The position numbers were made by a program, and so were the translations under genes. A DNA stretch of 64,000 nucleotides from Bacillota bacterium (GTDB lineage: Bacteria > Bacillota > Clostridia > DSM-8532): NCBI GenBank assembly GCA_023415205.1, contig JAEZLR010000010.1, forward strand, positions 1 through 64,000. Reading direction: 5' to 3'. A model generated the notes under the pieces. That model searched no databases. It had not been told where the DNA came from and worked only from the letters and a program-made list of their open reading frames with translations. Of this stretch, positions 1-8,144 are shown piece by piece (positions within the stretch are counted from its first letter, which is position 1; the number at the start of each line of letters is the position of its first letter).

Positions 1-70
1 TATCACAAAGAAGGTATTTGAACAGTATACTGGTTCAAAGAGCTAATAGTAATTAGTGTAATCTAAAAAT

Positions 71-97
71 AAAAGGATACCTCTATGGTATCCTTTT
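71..97. terminator. Bidirectional rho-independent terminator
   Basis: A perfect 10-bp inverted repeat (AAAAGGATAC / GTATCCTTTT, 7-nt loop) is flanked by A and T runs on both sides. It lies just after the minus-strand GH32 gene and ends the sucrose operon. Bases 1-70 hold no gene that I can support. Confidence 0.85.
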
Positions 98-111
98 ATT
101 TCATATATATT

Positions 112-1488
112 TTATATCTCATAAACAGCACAGCTTTTTAAATTAGTATTACCATGAATTGAGGCAAGAAGCATATGTATTTCTGGTGTTTCCCTGAACA
201 AATTACAGCTAAAGCAACATGTTCCATTGTCTGCAAATAGTTCAATAGAGGTTTTATCCACCAACAGCTGAACATCAACCCTGCTGCAACTACTAAAAGC
301 TCCCTGCTTTATCCCTTGGCAATGCTTTGTTTTATCAAGGTCTATAGATATGTTCTGCATACTGAAATTTATAGTAATTGGAACTATTTGAGTATTATCA
401 AAAGTCAGCACTAATTCGAAAACATCATGTGCAGCTGTTTTCTCTACCTCAAATTCTATCAAGAGCACGTCATTTTGAAACTTACCATTAATAAATTCAC
501 CTTGTACTAATAATACTTTGGCATTAAATAATAGCTCCTTATTGCAAACCAATTCATCTATTAGCTGTTGTGATAAGCGTCCGTTATTAACCCCTAGCTT
601 TCTGGGTATACAAAGGCTTCCACACCAATTGTCTATCTTGCTGAATACATCTTTGGTAAGTCCGCTTTTTAAGGCTCTACTGTCTGCCCAAGCAAAAAGT
701 ATCCTTTCAGCATGTTTATTTAAAAATGATTGTGGCGCATAAAAGTCTTTACCATAATCTATTTCACCAAAGTTTTTAACCTCAAAAACTTCTGTAGAGT
801 AATCAAAATCTCCAATAAACCACATATTTTGATATGCTGCGGAATTCATTACCGATACAGTCAAAACAAATTTCCCATCAATCTCAAAGAAATCAGGGCA
901 TTCCCACATATCACCCTGGTCTGCTTCGGCAAATAGCAAGACCTTGCGAAATTCCCACTTGTAAAAATCATTTGAGATATACAGTAATACGCAGCCCTTA
1001 TTTTGAATACTACACCCTAAAACCATATACCATAAATCATTGTGCTTCCATACCTTAGGGTCTCTAAATTGATTGCTATATCCATCTGGAGGGAAAGCTA
1101 TTATAGGGTTATTTTCATATTTAATAAAACTAATACCGTCATTGCTAAAGGCTAAGTTCTGAGTCTGGTATTCTTTGTCATCTTTTTTTATGCAGCCTGT
1201 ATAAAATAGCGCCATCTTGCCCTCATGCTCAATAGCACTACCTGAGTAGCAGCCTCCAAAAGAGGAGTCATCATATGGCGTATCTGGCTTTAACGCTATA
1301 GGAAGATGTTCCCAATGTATTAAATCCTCGCTGATAGCATGACCCCAATGCATTTTATCCCATCCAGTACCAAATGGATTATGCTGATAAAAAAGATGGT
1401 ATTTATCATTAAAGTAAATCAATCCATTTGGATCGTTAATCCAGCCTTTTGGAGCTGTAAAATGAGCTAATGGTCTGTAATTTTTCAT
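112..1488 (-). CDS. GH32 beta-fructosidase (sucrose / fructo-oligosaccharide hydrolase)
   Basis: A 458-residue glycoside hydrolase family 32 enzyme that releases fructose from sucrose, sucrose-6-phosphate or short fructans. The nucleophile motif WINDPNG is at residues 16-22 (Asp19), the transition-state stabiliser RDP at 142-144, and the acid/base EC motif at 196-197. There is no signal peptide, so it acts in the cytoplasm. It is the last gene of the sucrose operon, 18 bases after the sucrose phosphorylase gene. Because the operon has an ABC importer and not a PTS, free sucrose or an oligofructoside is a more likely substrate than the 6-phosphate; that is inference. Family membership is certain, exact substrate is not. 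Confidence 0.93.
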   Translation of the reverse strand: MKNYRPLAHFTAPKGWINDPNGLIYFNDKYHLFYQHNPFGTGWDKMHWGHAISEDLIHWEHLPIALKPDTPYDDSSFGGCYSGSAIEHEGKMALFYTGCIKKDDKEYQTQNLAFSNDGISFIKYENNPIIAFPPDGYSNQFRDPKVWKHNDLWYMVLGCSIQNKGCVLLYISNDFYKWEFRKVLLFAEADQGDMWECPDFFEIDGKFVLTVSVMNSAAYQNMWFIGDFDYSTEVFEVKNFGEIDYGKDFYAPQSFLNKHAERILFAWADSRALKSGLTKDVFSKIDNWCGSLCIPRKLGVNNGRLSQQLIDELVCNKELLFNAKVLLVQGEFINGKFQNDVLLIEFEVEKTAAHDVFELVLTFDNTQIVPITINFSMQNISIDLDKTKHCQGIKQGAFSSCSRVDVQLLVDKTSIELFADNGTCCFSCNLFRETPEIHMLLASIHGNTNLKSCAVYEI

Positions 1489-1506
1489 AGAACCTCATTA
1501 AAAATA

Positions 1507-2955
1507 TTAAGTGTACAAAAACTGTTCCCATTCCCTGTTTCCCTCACGTGAAAAAACAGAGAATTCATGATTCTTACAATCTGCCCTTAGCAAGGCTTTT
1601 ACGTTGCCAGATGTCCATTCTATTTCTAATTTACCGTTTTTAAAATCTATTACTTTACAGTCACCCTCAAAAGCAGTACAGCTGTTTCTAAACTCCATAA
1701 GCTTTAAAAGCTTTTGTACTACTGGGCGTTTAACTTCTTGATGAATTTCCTCAAGGGAGTAATAATGACGATTAATGTCTCTTCCTTGCTTTGTCTTTTC
1801 TAAAAGCTCAATATCATTTCTACCAGCTAGTAATCCTACATAGTACACCTGAGGTATACCTGGGGTAAAGAACTGGATTGCTCTAGCAAGTAAATACCAG
1901 TCATCATTATCTCCTAAAGCAGAGTAGAAGGTACAGTTTATCTGATAAATATCAAGGTTATTGTACTTTTCGGTGCTATAAATTCTATGTACGTTTGCAC
2001 CATTCTCATAAAGGGCATTTTTTGCCTGTTCTATCTGCTCATCTGTAAGTAAATCCTTTACGTCCACTATTCCGATTCCGTCATGTGTATCCAAAGTAGT
2101 AAACTGTTTGCGGGGGCATATATTTAACCAGTTTTTTATTGGCTCACAGTCAGCAGTATATAAGGTATATATTACTAGCATTGGCAGTGCAAAGTCATAT
2201 ACCCAAAATCCCTTTTCTGCAAGCTTTAGCTGAATTTTATAGTGCTCATGTATTTCTGGAAGAATAGCTTTATCTTCTTTTGAAACAAGATTCTGCACAT
2301 ATTCAAGATGCTCCCATATGTCAGGTTCAACAAAAAAACAATTTGTATCTGCCTTTTTAATAGCATAAGCAAAGGCATCCAATCTTAATACACTCATATA
2401 ATGCTTCATAAGAAAATCAACAGTATCTCTTATAAAGGCCTGAGCTACTTCAGAATTCAAATTTATATCAATCTGATCTTCCCCAAACGTACACCAAATC
2501 TTCTCCGTGGTACCATCTTTAAAATTAGCCTCGATAAAAGGAGCCCTTGGTTTTCTCTTATAAATTAAATCTACCTGCTCTGGTGTTGGTTCACCATTCT
2601 CCCAGAAATTCTTATAACGAATAAACATGTCCTTATACTCGGACTCGTCCTTTTTTTCTAAAAAGTCCTGGAAATATTCTGAGTAGTACGATATATGATT
2701 GATCATAAAATCGTACATTAAAATATAGTTCCTCGATAATACCTCCATGTCTTCCCAGGTTCCGAAGCTACTATCTATTTTATCATAGCACAGCGGAGAG
2801 AACCCTCTGTCCCCCGACGAAGGAAAAAATGGCAGTAAATGAATACCTTTTATTGCTTTTTTAAAATATAAATCTAGTACTGTGTTTAATTCAGTCAGAT
2901 TTTTCCCTAGACTATCTGCATATGTAATAAGCATAATCTGATTTTTAATACTCAT
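1507..2955 (-). CDS. Sucrose phosphorylase (GH13 subfamily 18 type)
   Basis: A 482-residue GH13 phosphorylase expected to convert sucrose and phosphate into alpha-glucose-1-phosphate and fructose, saving one ATP. Catalytic residues are visible: nucleophile Asp193 in LRLDAFAYA, acid/base Glu234 in LPEIHEHY, and His291-Asp292 in TLDTHDGIG. The length matches bacterial sucrose phosphorylases, and the protein is cytoplasmic. It lies between the MalG-type permease gene (20-base gap) and the GH32 gene. Sucrose-6'-phosphate phosphorylases are close relatives; the ABC transporter next door favours unphosphorylated sucrose. No fructokinase is encoded nearby, so fructose must be handled elsewhere. Confidence 0.9.
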   Translation of the reverse strand: MSIKNQIMLITYADSLGKNLTELNTVLDLYFKKAIKGIHLLPFFPSSGDRGFSPLCYDKIDSSFGTWEDMEVLSRNYILMYDFMINHISYYSEYFQDFLEKKDESEYKDMFIRYKNFWENGEPTPEQVDLIYKRKPRAPFIEANFKDGTTEKIWCTFGEDQIDINLNSEVAQAFIRDTVDFLMKHYMSVLRLDAFAYAIKKADTNCFFVEPDIWEHLEYVQNLVSKEDKAILPEIHEHYKIQLKLAEKGFWVYDFALPMLVIYTLYTADCEPIKNWLNICPRKQFTTLDTHDGIGIVDVKDLLTDEQIEQAKNALYENGANVHRIYSTEKYNNLDIYQINCTFYSALGDNDDWYLLARAIQFFTPGIPQVYYVGLLAGRNDIELLEKTKQGRDINRHYYSLEEIHQEVKRPVVQKLLKLMEFRNSCTAFEGDCKVIDFKNGKLEIEWTSGNVKALLRADCKNHEFSVFSREGNREWEQFLYT

Positions 2956-2975
2956 AGTACACTCAACCTTCGTAG

Positions 2976-3803
2976 TTATTTTATAGAACCCTGCATTACA
3001 CCCTCAATAATATACTTTTGTAAGAATACATATATAACTAGTACAGGCAGAATGGTCATTAAGAGTCCTGCCATTAATAGACCATAATTCACTGTATACG
3101 TCCCAAAGAAGTAAAATGTAGAAAGCGGAAGCGTTCTTTGAGCCGGTTTAATAAGTACCAGGCTTGGGAGCAGGAAGTCATTCCATATCCATAAAACATC
3201 CAATATCACTAAAGACATAATAATGGGTTTTAAAAGTGGAAATACAATTTGATAAAACGTTCTAAGCTTTGAGCACCCATCTATCATAGCCGCTTCTTCA
3301 ATTTCTAAAGGAATAGTTTTGATAAAGCCATGAAAAATAAAGATTGCCATTGGTGCTCCAAACCCAATATACATGTATATAAGAGTAAACATATTGTTTA
3401 GCAATCCTAGAGACCCATATATTTTAACAAGGGGTATCATTATTGCTTGAAACGGTATAATCATAGCCGCAACAAACATCATAAATAACACATTACTTAA
3501 CTTTGTTTTTCTACGAACAAGACCATAGGCTGTCATAGATGAAAAAATAACAATTAATATAACACTTAATGACGTAATTATAAGTGTATTCATAAAACCT
3601 GATAAAAAGTTCATTTTATCAAAGGCTTCATAGAAATTATTAAGATTAAATACTTTAGGCAAAGCAATGGGGTTTTCAAGAAATTCCTTTGTAGGTTTTA
3701 CTGAATTATATAAAACCAAAATAAAAGGGGTCAGATAAAATAGCGCTAATACAGTCAGAATAAAAGTTTTTAAATATGTTAGCAGCTTGTTTGAATGTTC
3801 CAT
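2976..3803 (-). CDS. CUT1 ABC sugar permease, MalG type
   Basis: A 275-residue inner-membrane subunit with about six hydrophobic segments and the cytoplasmic EAA loop (EIEEAAMIDGCSKLRTF, about residues 167-183), which docks the ATPase. It pairs with the MalF-type subunit encoded just upstream. Its ATG shares one base with that gene's stop codon, so translation is probably coupled. The imported substrate is inferred to be sucrose or a related fructoside from the two enzymes encoded next. No ATPase gene is present in the operon. Confidence 0.92.
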   Translation of the reverse strand: MEHSNKLLTYLKTFILTVLALFYLTPFILVLYNSVKPTKEFLENPIALPKVFNLNNFYEAFDKMNFLSGFMNTLIITSLSVILIVIFSSMTAYGLVRRKTKLSNVLFMMFVAAMIIPFQAIMIPLVKIYGSLGLLNNMFTLIYMYIGFGAPMAIFIFHGFIKTIPLEIEEAAMIDGCSKLRTFYQIVFPLLKPIIMSLVILDVLWIWNDFLLPSLVLIKPAQRTLPLSTFYFFGTYTVNYGLLMAGLLMTILPVLVIYVFLQKYIIEGVMQGSIK

Positions 3804-4681
3804 TACGCCTCAACCTCCAATTTCTTGCTAAAATATAGTTGGGTCACTGTTACAATAGCTACTATTACAAACAAGAATATTGCTGCTGATTGACCTACCC
3901 CAAACTGCTGAGATAGGAAAGCTTTTTCATAAACGAACATAGATACCATTTTAGTACTGCCAAAAGGTCCTCCTTTTGTAAGTGACATGTTGAGATCATA
4001 CACCATAAATGCTCTTTGAAGAGTCAAAAATACACATATGATAAATGATGGAACAACAAGAGGAATTACTATTCTAAATAGCTTTTTCACCTCGTTAGCA
4101 CCGTCTACGCTTGCTGCTTCCAACATGTCTTTAGGAACATTCATTAGCCCTGCAATATAGATTACCATCATATATCCGGAATATTGCCACACAGATACCA
4201 ATACCAATGCCCAAAAGGCTGTCTCGGGTTTTCCTAGCCAAGAGTTTTGTAATATTTCAATGCCTGCGGAATTCCCCACATACGTTAGAACAGTAGAGAA
4301 TATAAAGTTCCATATAATACCAAGTATAATTCCTCCTACAATATTTGGAGTGAAGAAACTTGCCCTTAATATGTTCTGTCCATGTACCCTGGTAGTCAAT
4401 AGATATGCAAGAAAAAATGCAATGACATTGGTAAAGAGAACGGTGAATATAACGTATTCTAGCGTCATTAAGATAGAATCCCAGAATTCATGATCGTTTA
4501 TAATACTAAGGTAGTTACTCACTCCCGCAAAAGTATAGCCTCCTGAGATGCCATTCCAACTTGTAAAAGTTAAATATATACCAAAAATAAAGGGAATAAG
4601 TACTACTGTTGAAAAGATTAAAATGGTTGGAGCACAAAAAATCATAAAACTCTTAACAGATTCCTTTCTCTTTCCATTCAC
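3803..4681 (-). CDS. CUT1 ABC sugar permease, MalF type
   Basis: A 292-residue membrane subunit with several transmembrane segments and an EAA loop (MLEAASVDGANEVKKLF, about residues 186-202). It forms the channel with the MalG-type partner that follows with a one-base overlap. The gene is separated from the binding-protein gene by about 150 bases that contain a strong stem-loop and a CG-centred palindrome. Sucrose or an oligosaccharide is inferred as cargo from operon context. Confidence 0.92.
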   Translation of the reverse strand: MNGKRKESVKSFMIFCAPTILIFSTVVLIPFIFGIYLTFTSWNGISGGYTFAGVSNYLSIINDHEFWDSILMTLEYVIFTVLFTNVIAFFLAYLLTTRVHGQNILRASFFTPNIVGGIILGIIWNFIFSTVLTYVGNSAGIEILQNSWLGKPETAFWALVLVSVWQYSGYMMVIYIAGLMNVPKDMLEAASVDGANEVKKLFRIVIPLVVPSFIICVFLTLQRAFMVYDLNMSLTKGGPFGSTKMVSMFVYEKAFLSQQFGVGQSAAIFLFVIVAIVTVTQLYFSKKLEVEA

Positions 4682-4718
4682 ATGGGTCGCCCCCTCTCCA
4701 TAAAATCAGTTAAAATAA

Positions 4719-4762
4719 ATAGGCAGGCGACAAGCTAGTTAAAATATCTTGTGCCTGCCTAT
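4719..4762 (-). other. Intercistronic stem-loop after the sucrose binding-protein gene
   Basis: The arms ATAGGCAGGC+ACAAG and CTTGT+GCCTGCCTAT pair over 15 bp with one bulged base, around a 13-nt loop. There is no U tract directly after it, so it is more likely an mRNA-stabilising or partial-termination element that raises binding protein over permeases, as known between malE and malF. Confidence 0.6.
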
Positions 4763-4780
4763 ACACTACTAATTAATTGC

Positions 4781-4792
4781 TTAAGCGTTTAA
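4781..4792. promoter_or_regulatory. CG-centred palindromic site (possible LacI-family operator)
   Basis: TTAAGCGTTTAA has a central CG and imperfect dyad symmetry. The core TAAGCGTTTAAT recurs exactly at 6392-6403 upstream of the same operon. It lacks the TG and C positions of a CcpA cre site, so a dedicated regulator is more likely. The function is inferred only. Confidence 0.35.
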
Positions 4793-4832
4793 TCACTTAA
4801 AGATTAAGCTCTTAAAGTCTTATGAAAGTTAA

Positions 4833-6194
4833 TTATTCAGCAGTTTTCCAGTACTCAACAATTTCTTTAGTCAATCCAGCTTTATCTGTATTATTGCTAA
4901 GATACTTCTGCAATGAAGCACCAACCTTAGCCCAATGGTCTGCTGGTATTACAGTGTAAACATCGATAGCATTTATTGTTTTGCCTTCTCCCATTGCACT
5001 CTTAATTGCACTACCTAGAGGATCAGGTATAGGAGTAGTAATATTCTTGAAGGCTGGTACTAGATTCATTTTGTTAACCAACTGATCTTGTCCGCTATTC
5101 TCAAATACTATCCAGTTAAGGAATTTCTTTGCCGCTTCTTGCTGATCAGCTGAGCTCTGCTTATTGTCTATTCCAACAAATTTGGAAGCAAAGGATACTA
5201 TCTTGCCTGATGCAAAGTCGCTGCTATTATCACTCATTGGGAATGAAACAAAGCCATACTGCTTATCAGCAGAATCAAATTCTTGTATTTGTGGCCATGC
5301 CCAGTTACCCATAAACCAGAAACCAACTTCGCCTTTACCGAGAACTTCAGGACCCTTTTCATATGTAACTGACAATGGATCATTCTTGCCGTAGTTATAC
5401 TGTTTTAGTAAGTCAAATGTCTCAATCCATCCATTATATTCTGGAACGCTAGATAGATCATATGTTCCTGCCTTTAAATCTGCAAACATCTTATCATAGG
5501 TTGCTTGGTCACCCTTACCTGCTGCTATGTAGCTATAAGAAATCATATGTGATCCCAATGACCAATCCATAGGGGAAACTATAAGAGCCTTTTTACCTAT
5601 CTTCTCAACCTTATCAAAAGCATCCTTTAATGCTGTTCTTGTAGTAATTGTATTTGGATCAAAGCTACCACCAAATGCCTCATCAAGAACCTTCTTGTTA
5701 TAAACAAAACCAAATCCTTCAACTGCAAATGGGAACGCATATAATTTTCCATCAATGGTAGCACTGTTTGTAGTGCCTTCGAGTGCTTCCGCTACCCACT
5801 TTTCACCATCAAGCACAACAAAATTATCCTTTAGTCTAGGAATATCTCCAGCATCAATCATAGCTAATGTTGGTGCGTTACCGGAGTTATACATTGTGGA
5901 CATTACTTCAAATGGAGATTTACCTGTTGGACATGGAACAATCTCAATCTTAATATTAGGATTTTCATTTGTGAACACCTTTGCTGCTTCTTCAAGCTGA
6001 GACTGAATCTCTCCCTTAGAATTCAAAAACGTAATGTCAACTGCTTTTGCCGGACTACCTGAATCAGTACTCTGTACAGCTTCACTTGCTGTTGAGCTAC
6101 TTGCTGAAGAAGATGAATCCGAGCCACACCCTACAAAAGCTGTAAGCATCACTGCTGCAGCTAGACCAAGACTGACTAATCTCAATTTTCTCAT
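4833..6194 (-). CDS. CUT1 sugar-binding lipoprotein (sucrose operon)
   Basis: A 453-residue extracellular solute-binding protein of family 1. The N-terminus has a basic start, a hydrophobic core and a lipobox (VGC) near residues 21-23, followed by a Ser-rich linker, so it should be anchored to the outer face of the membrane. It is the first gene of the operon and captures the sugar for the two permeases. The ATG has a good Shine-Dalgarno (TAGGAGG on the minus strand). Specificity for sucrose or a fructo-oligosaccharide is inferred from the downstream phosphorylase and GH32 genes. Confidence 0.92.
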   Translation of the reverse strand: MRKLRLVSLGLAAAVMLTAFVGCGSDSSSSASSSTASEAVQSTDSGSPAKAVDITFLNSKGEIQSQLEEAAKVFTNENPNIKIEIVPCPTGKSPFEVMSTMYNSGNAPTLAMIDAGDIPRLKDNFVVLDGEKWVAEALEGTTNSATIDGKLYAFPFAVEGFGFVYNKKVLDEAFGGSFDPNTITTRTALKDAFDKVEKIGKKALIVSPMDWSLGSHMISYSYIAAGKGDQATYDKMFADLKAGTYDLSSVPEYNGWIETFDLLKQYNYGKNDPLSVTYEKGPEVLGKGEVGFWFMGNWAWPQIQEFDSADKQYGFVSFPMSDNSSDFASGKIVSFASKFVGIDNKQSSADQQEAAKKFLNWIVFENSGQDQLVNKMNLVPAFKNITTPIPDPLGSAIKSAMGEGKTINAIDVYTVIPADHWAKVGASLQKYLSNNTDKAGLTKEIVEYWKTAE

Positions 6195-6233
6195 ACTTAT
6201 CCTCCTAAAAAGTTTTATATATTTTATGCTTTA

Positions 6234-6262
6234 ATAATAACACCAAGAAAAATATATGTCAA
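6234..6262 (-). promoter_or_regulatory. Sigma-A promoter of the sucrose operon
   Basis: On the minus strand, TTGACA (6262-6257), a 17-bp spacer and TATTAT (6239-6234) form a near-consensus promoter. The predicted transcript would start about 33 bases before the binding-protein ATG. Confidence 0.65.
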
Positions 6263-6290
6263 TCGTTTGACATATATTTTTTTTGGTGTT
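6239..6290. promoter_or_regulatory. 24-bp inverted repeat with LacI-type operator core
   Basis: Two 24-nt arms match at 23 positions around a TCGT centre. The core TGTCAATCGTTTGACA (6257-6272) has the central CG and symmetry typical of LacI/ScrR-family operators, and it covers the -35 box of the sucrose promoter. No LacI gene for it lies in this part of the window. Confidence 0.55.
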
Positions 6291-6390
6291 ATACCTTTTT
6301 TGTTTAATTTTAGTGAATATTTTATATAAATTTTGTAAATTTATCCGTATATTCAAGTAAAATGTGGTAAATATATGCAAATTACTTGTG

Positions 6391-6402
6391 CTAAGCGTTT
6401 AA
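6391..6402. promoter_or_regulatory. Second CG-centred site upstream of the sucrose promoter
   Basis: CTAAGCGTTTAA, sharing TAAGCGTTTAAT with the site inside the operon (4782-4793). The two copies lie about 1.6 kb apart on either side of the binding-protein gene, an arrangement that would permit looping. Confidence 0.35.
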
Positions 6403-6474
6403 TATTTATATTTAGTTTATTGCTTTTTTTAATTTCTTAATATTATTGATGCATTTGCCTAATACTATTATTGG

Positions 6475-6503
6475 TTGACAATTTTTGGAGACGTTCATAT
6501 AAT
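6475..6503 (+). promoter_or_regulatory. Perfect-consensus sigma-A promoter of the RsgA unit
   Basis: TTGACA (6475-6480), a 17-bp spacer and TATAAT (6498-6503) match the consensus exactly. The first protein gene longer than a leader peptide begins about 400 bases later, after leader structures, which implies that expression is limited after initiation. Confidence 0.85.
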
Positions 6504-6557
6504 AATATTGTTGTATTATAATGCAATAATAAATTTAGTGCGAAAGGAGTTTTTTTA

Positions 6558-6593
6558 ATGTCTGTAGTAAAGGTTGAGGTGTTATTTGACTAA
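6558..6593 (+). CDS. Putative 11-residue leader peptide
   Basis: A minimal ORF encodes MSVVKVEVLFD and is preceded by AAAGGAG with an 8-base spacer. It is the first ORF after a consensus promoter and sits ahead of a hairpin and two terminators. This arrangement is typical of ribosome-mediated attenuation, where stalling on the leader changes downstream RNA folding. There is no direct evidence of translation. Confidence 0.5.
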   Translation: MSVVKVEVLFD

Positions 6594-6684
6594 CTGAATA
6601 TTGGCACAGGTACACAGATTAATTTGTTAGCTTTTATTTGTGTTTCCTATGCAGCTTCTTTCGAGCAACCAGGTGACAAGGGGT

Positions 6685-6714
6685 GGGCAGCAGGCAATAG
6701 TTTGTGCCTAGCCC
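6685..6714 (+). other. Leader RNA hairpin
   Basis: GGGC (6685-6688) pairs with GCCC (6711-6714), and AGGC (6692-6695) with GCCT (6706-6709), around a small internal loop. It lies between the leader peptide and the first terminator and is a candidate part of an attenuation switch. Confidence 0.4.
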
Positions 6715-6738
6715 TAAATCGTGTATATAGCAAGTATC

Positions 6739-6764
6739 AACACGCATCGGTAGCGTGTTTTTTT
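6739..6764 (+). terminator. Leader terminator 1 (candidate attenuator)
   Basis: A perfect 7-bp stem AACACGC / GCGTGTT with a 7-nt loop runs directly into a T7 tract. It lies inside the leader, about 140 bases before the 53-residue ORF, so it should stop most transcripts unless antiterminated. Confidence 0.75.
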
Positions 6765-6821
6765 GTTGCTTTTATACAAGTTGAAGGGACACACATCAGT
6801 AGAATGAATGTCTCTTTTTAA

Positions 6822-6852
6822 CCCGCAGGTGGTCGTTATCTGCGGGCTTTTT
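6822..6852 (+). terminator. Leader terminator 2
   Basis: The stem CCCGCAG (6822-6828) / CTGCGGG (6840-6846) is followed by CTTTTTAT. It is the second hairpin terminator before the coding region and supports transcription attenuation. Confidence 0.7.
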
Positions 6853-6902
6853 ATATGCTTTTTTAGGTTGCGGAACTTAAGTATTTAGAATTGAGGAGAG
6901 TG

Positions 6903-7064
6903 ATGATTATGATGAAAAGCAAAAGCACTTTTGACTATATTAAGCAATTCCGTGGGGGTTGGGTGATAAACCCACGAACCAGGGTGCAGGAAAATGAAAT
7001 GAAGAACAAAAAGAAACGTAGGCAGGATGATAAAAAATTGATAAAGGATGGATTTGAACAATGA
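6903..7064 (+). CDS. Small basic protein translationally coupled to the RsgA gene
   Basis: A 53-residue ORF starting MIMMKSKSTFDYIK, with GAGGAG five bases before its ATG. Its TGA overlaps the ATG of the GTPase gene (ATGA), so the two are probably translated together. The middle carries GGWVINPRTRV and the C-terminal half is very rich in Lys and Arg, which suggests RNA or ribosome binding. I do not recognise the family. Position and charge suggest a partner of the GTPase on the ribosome; that is inference. Confidence 0.6.
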   Translation: MIMMKSKSTFDYIKQFRGGWVINPRTRVQENEMKNKKKRRQDDKKLIKDGFEQ

Positions 7065-8134
7065 TAAATTTAATAGATTATGGGTTTGTACCGACAATGA
7101 TGCCTGAAGATGTAAGTGCCATCCCGGCACGCATTACGGCTGTGCACAAGGAGCGTTATGAAATCATCTGTGAATATGGTCAGACTTTTGGAAGACTAAA
7201 AACAAGCATATATTTCGGAGAAGGCTATGAAAGCTTTCCTACAGTTGGGGATTTTGTACTCATTCAATATAATTGCAGTGGTGACAGTCAAATCATTAAA
7301 ACATTAGAGCGTAAGTCAAAGTTTGCACGTAATGATTTCTCAGGTCACGCAGCAGACTATGTAAAAACTGTAAAAGAGCAGGTTGTTGCTGCAAATTTTG
7401 ACTATGTGTTTATTATGGCATCACTCAACCACGATTTCAATATTAAAAGAATTGAGCGTTACCTCACTCTAGCATGGCAAAGCGGTGCAATTCCTGTTGT
7501 TGTACTAACTAAAGCAGATTTATCAGAAGATTTTACTGAAAAAGCCCGGGCTGTAGAAAAGTTAGCAGCTGATGTTGGCGTTTATGCTGTCAGCGCAAAG
7601 ACAGGGTATGGCATTGATAGGCTTTCTGAATATCTTAAATCACGTAAAACGATAGTCTTTCTTGGCTCCTCCGGTGTTGGCAAATCAAGTCTTGTCAATG
7701 CGCTTGCCGGTAAGGAAATTATGGCGGTAAATGAAATCCGGGAGGATGACAGTCGGGGCCGTCATACAACAACGCACCGCCAGCTTATTATGCTTCCAAA
7801 CGGTGTCATGATTATTGACACCCCCGGCATGCGCGAGCTTGGGATGTGGGATGTGAGCACTGGACTGGGTGAAGCGTTCACCGATGTAGAAAGCTATATT
7901 GGTAAATGCAGGTTTTCCGATTGTCAGCATAACAGTGAGCCGGACTGTGCCATCATAGAAGCCATCGCCAATGGAGAACTGTCAAAGGAACGTTGGCGCA
8001 GCTACCTGCAAATCAAGCGAGAGGCAAAGTTTGTAGACGACAAAGCAGGTTTTATACTTGATAAATCGAAGCGAAACAAATCTATCGCTCAACTGAGCAG
8101 GCAAAATAAAAAGAACGGAGGGCTTAAGAAATAA
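7061..8134 (+). CDS. rsgA: RsgA-type circularly permuted ribosome-associated GTPase
   Basis: A 357-residue YjeQ/RsgA family GTPase, known to act in late maturation and checking of the 30S ribosomal subunit. An N-terminal OB-fold-like region is followed by the permuted GTPase order: G4 TKAD (150-153), G5 SAK (178-180), P-loop GSSGVGKS (202-209) and G3 DTPG (253-256). The zinc knuckle uses Cys283, Cys288, His290 and Cys296, and the C-terminus is Lys/Arg rich. It is not in the usual housekeeping neighbourhood; it stands behind a leader with two terminators and a small basic ORF. It could be the only copy or a specialised paralogue; the leader favours the latter. Confidence 0.92.
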   Translation: MINLIDYGFVPTMMPEDVSAIPARITAVHKERYEIICEYGQTFGRLKTSIYFGEGYESFPTVGDFVLIQYNCSGDSQIIKTLERKSKFARNDFSGHAADYVKTVKEQVVAANFDYVFIMASLNHDFNIKRIERYLTLAWQSGAIPVVVLTKADLSEDFTEKARAVEKLAADVGVYAVSAKTGYGIDRLSEYLKSRKTIVFLGSSGVGKSSLVNALAGKEIMAVNEIREDDSRGRHTTTHRQLIMLPNGVMIIDTPGMRELGMWDVSTGLGEAFTDVESYIGKCRFSDCQHNSEPDCAIIEAIANGELSKERWRSYLQIKREAKFVDDKAGFILDKSKRNKSIAQLSRQNKKNGGLKK

Positions 8135-8144
8135 ATAATTTTAA

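Noticed and set aside
4781..4792. CcpA cre site
   Set aside because: The TG at the start and the C near the end of the cre consensus are missing in both copies, so a different regulator is more likely.
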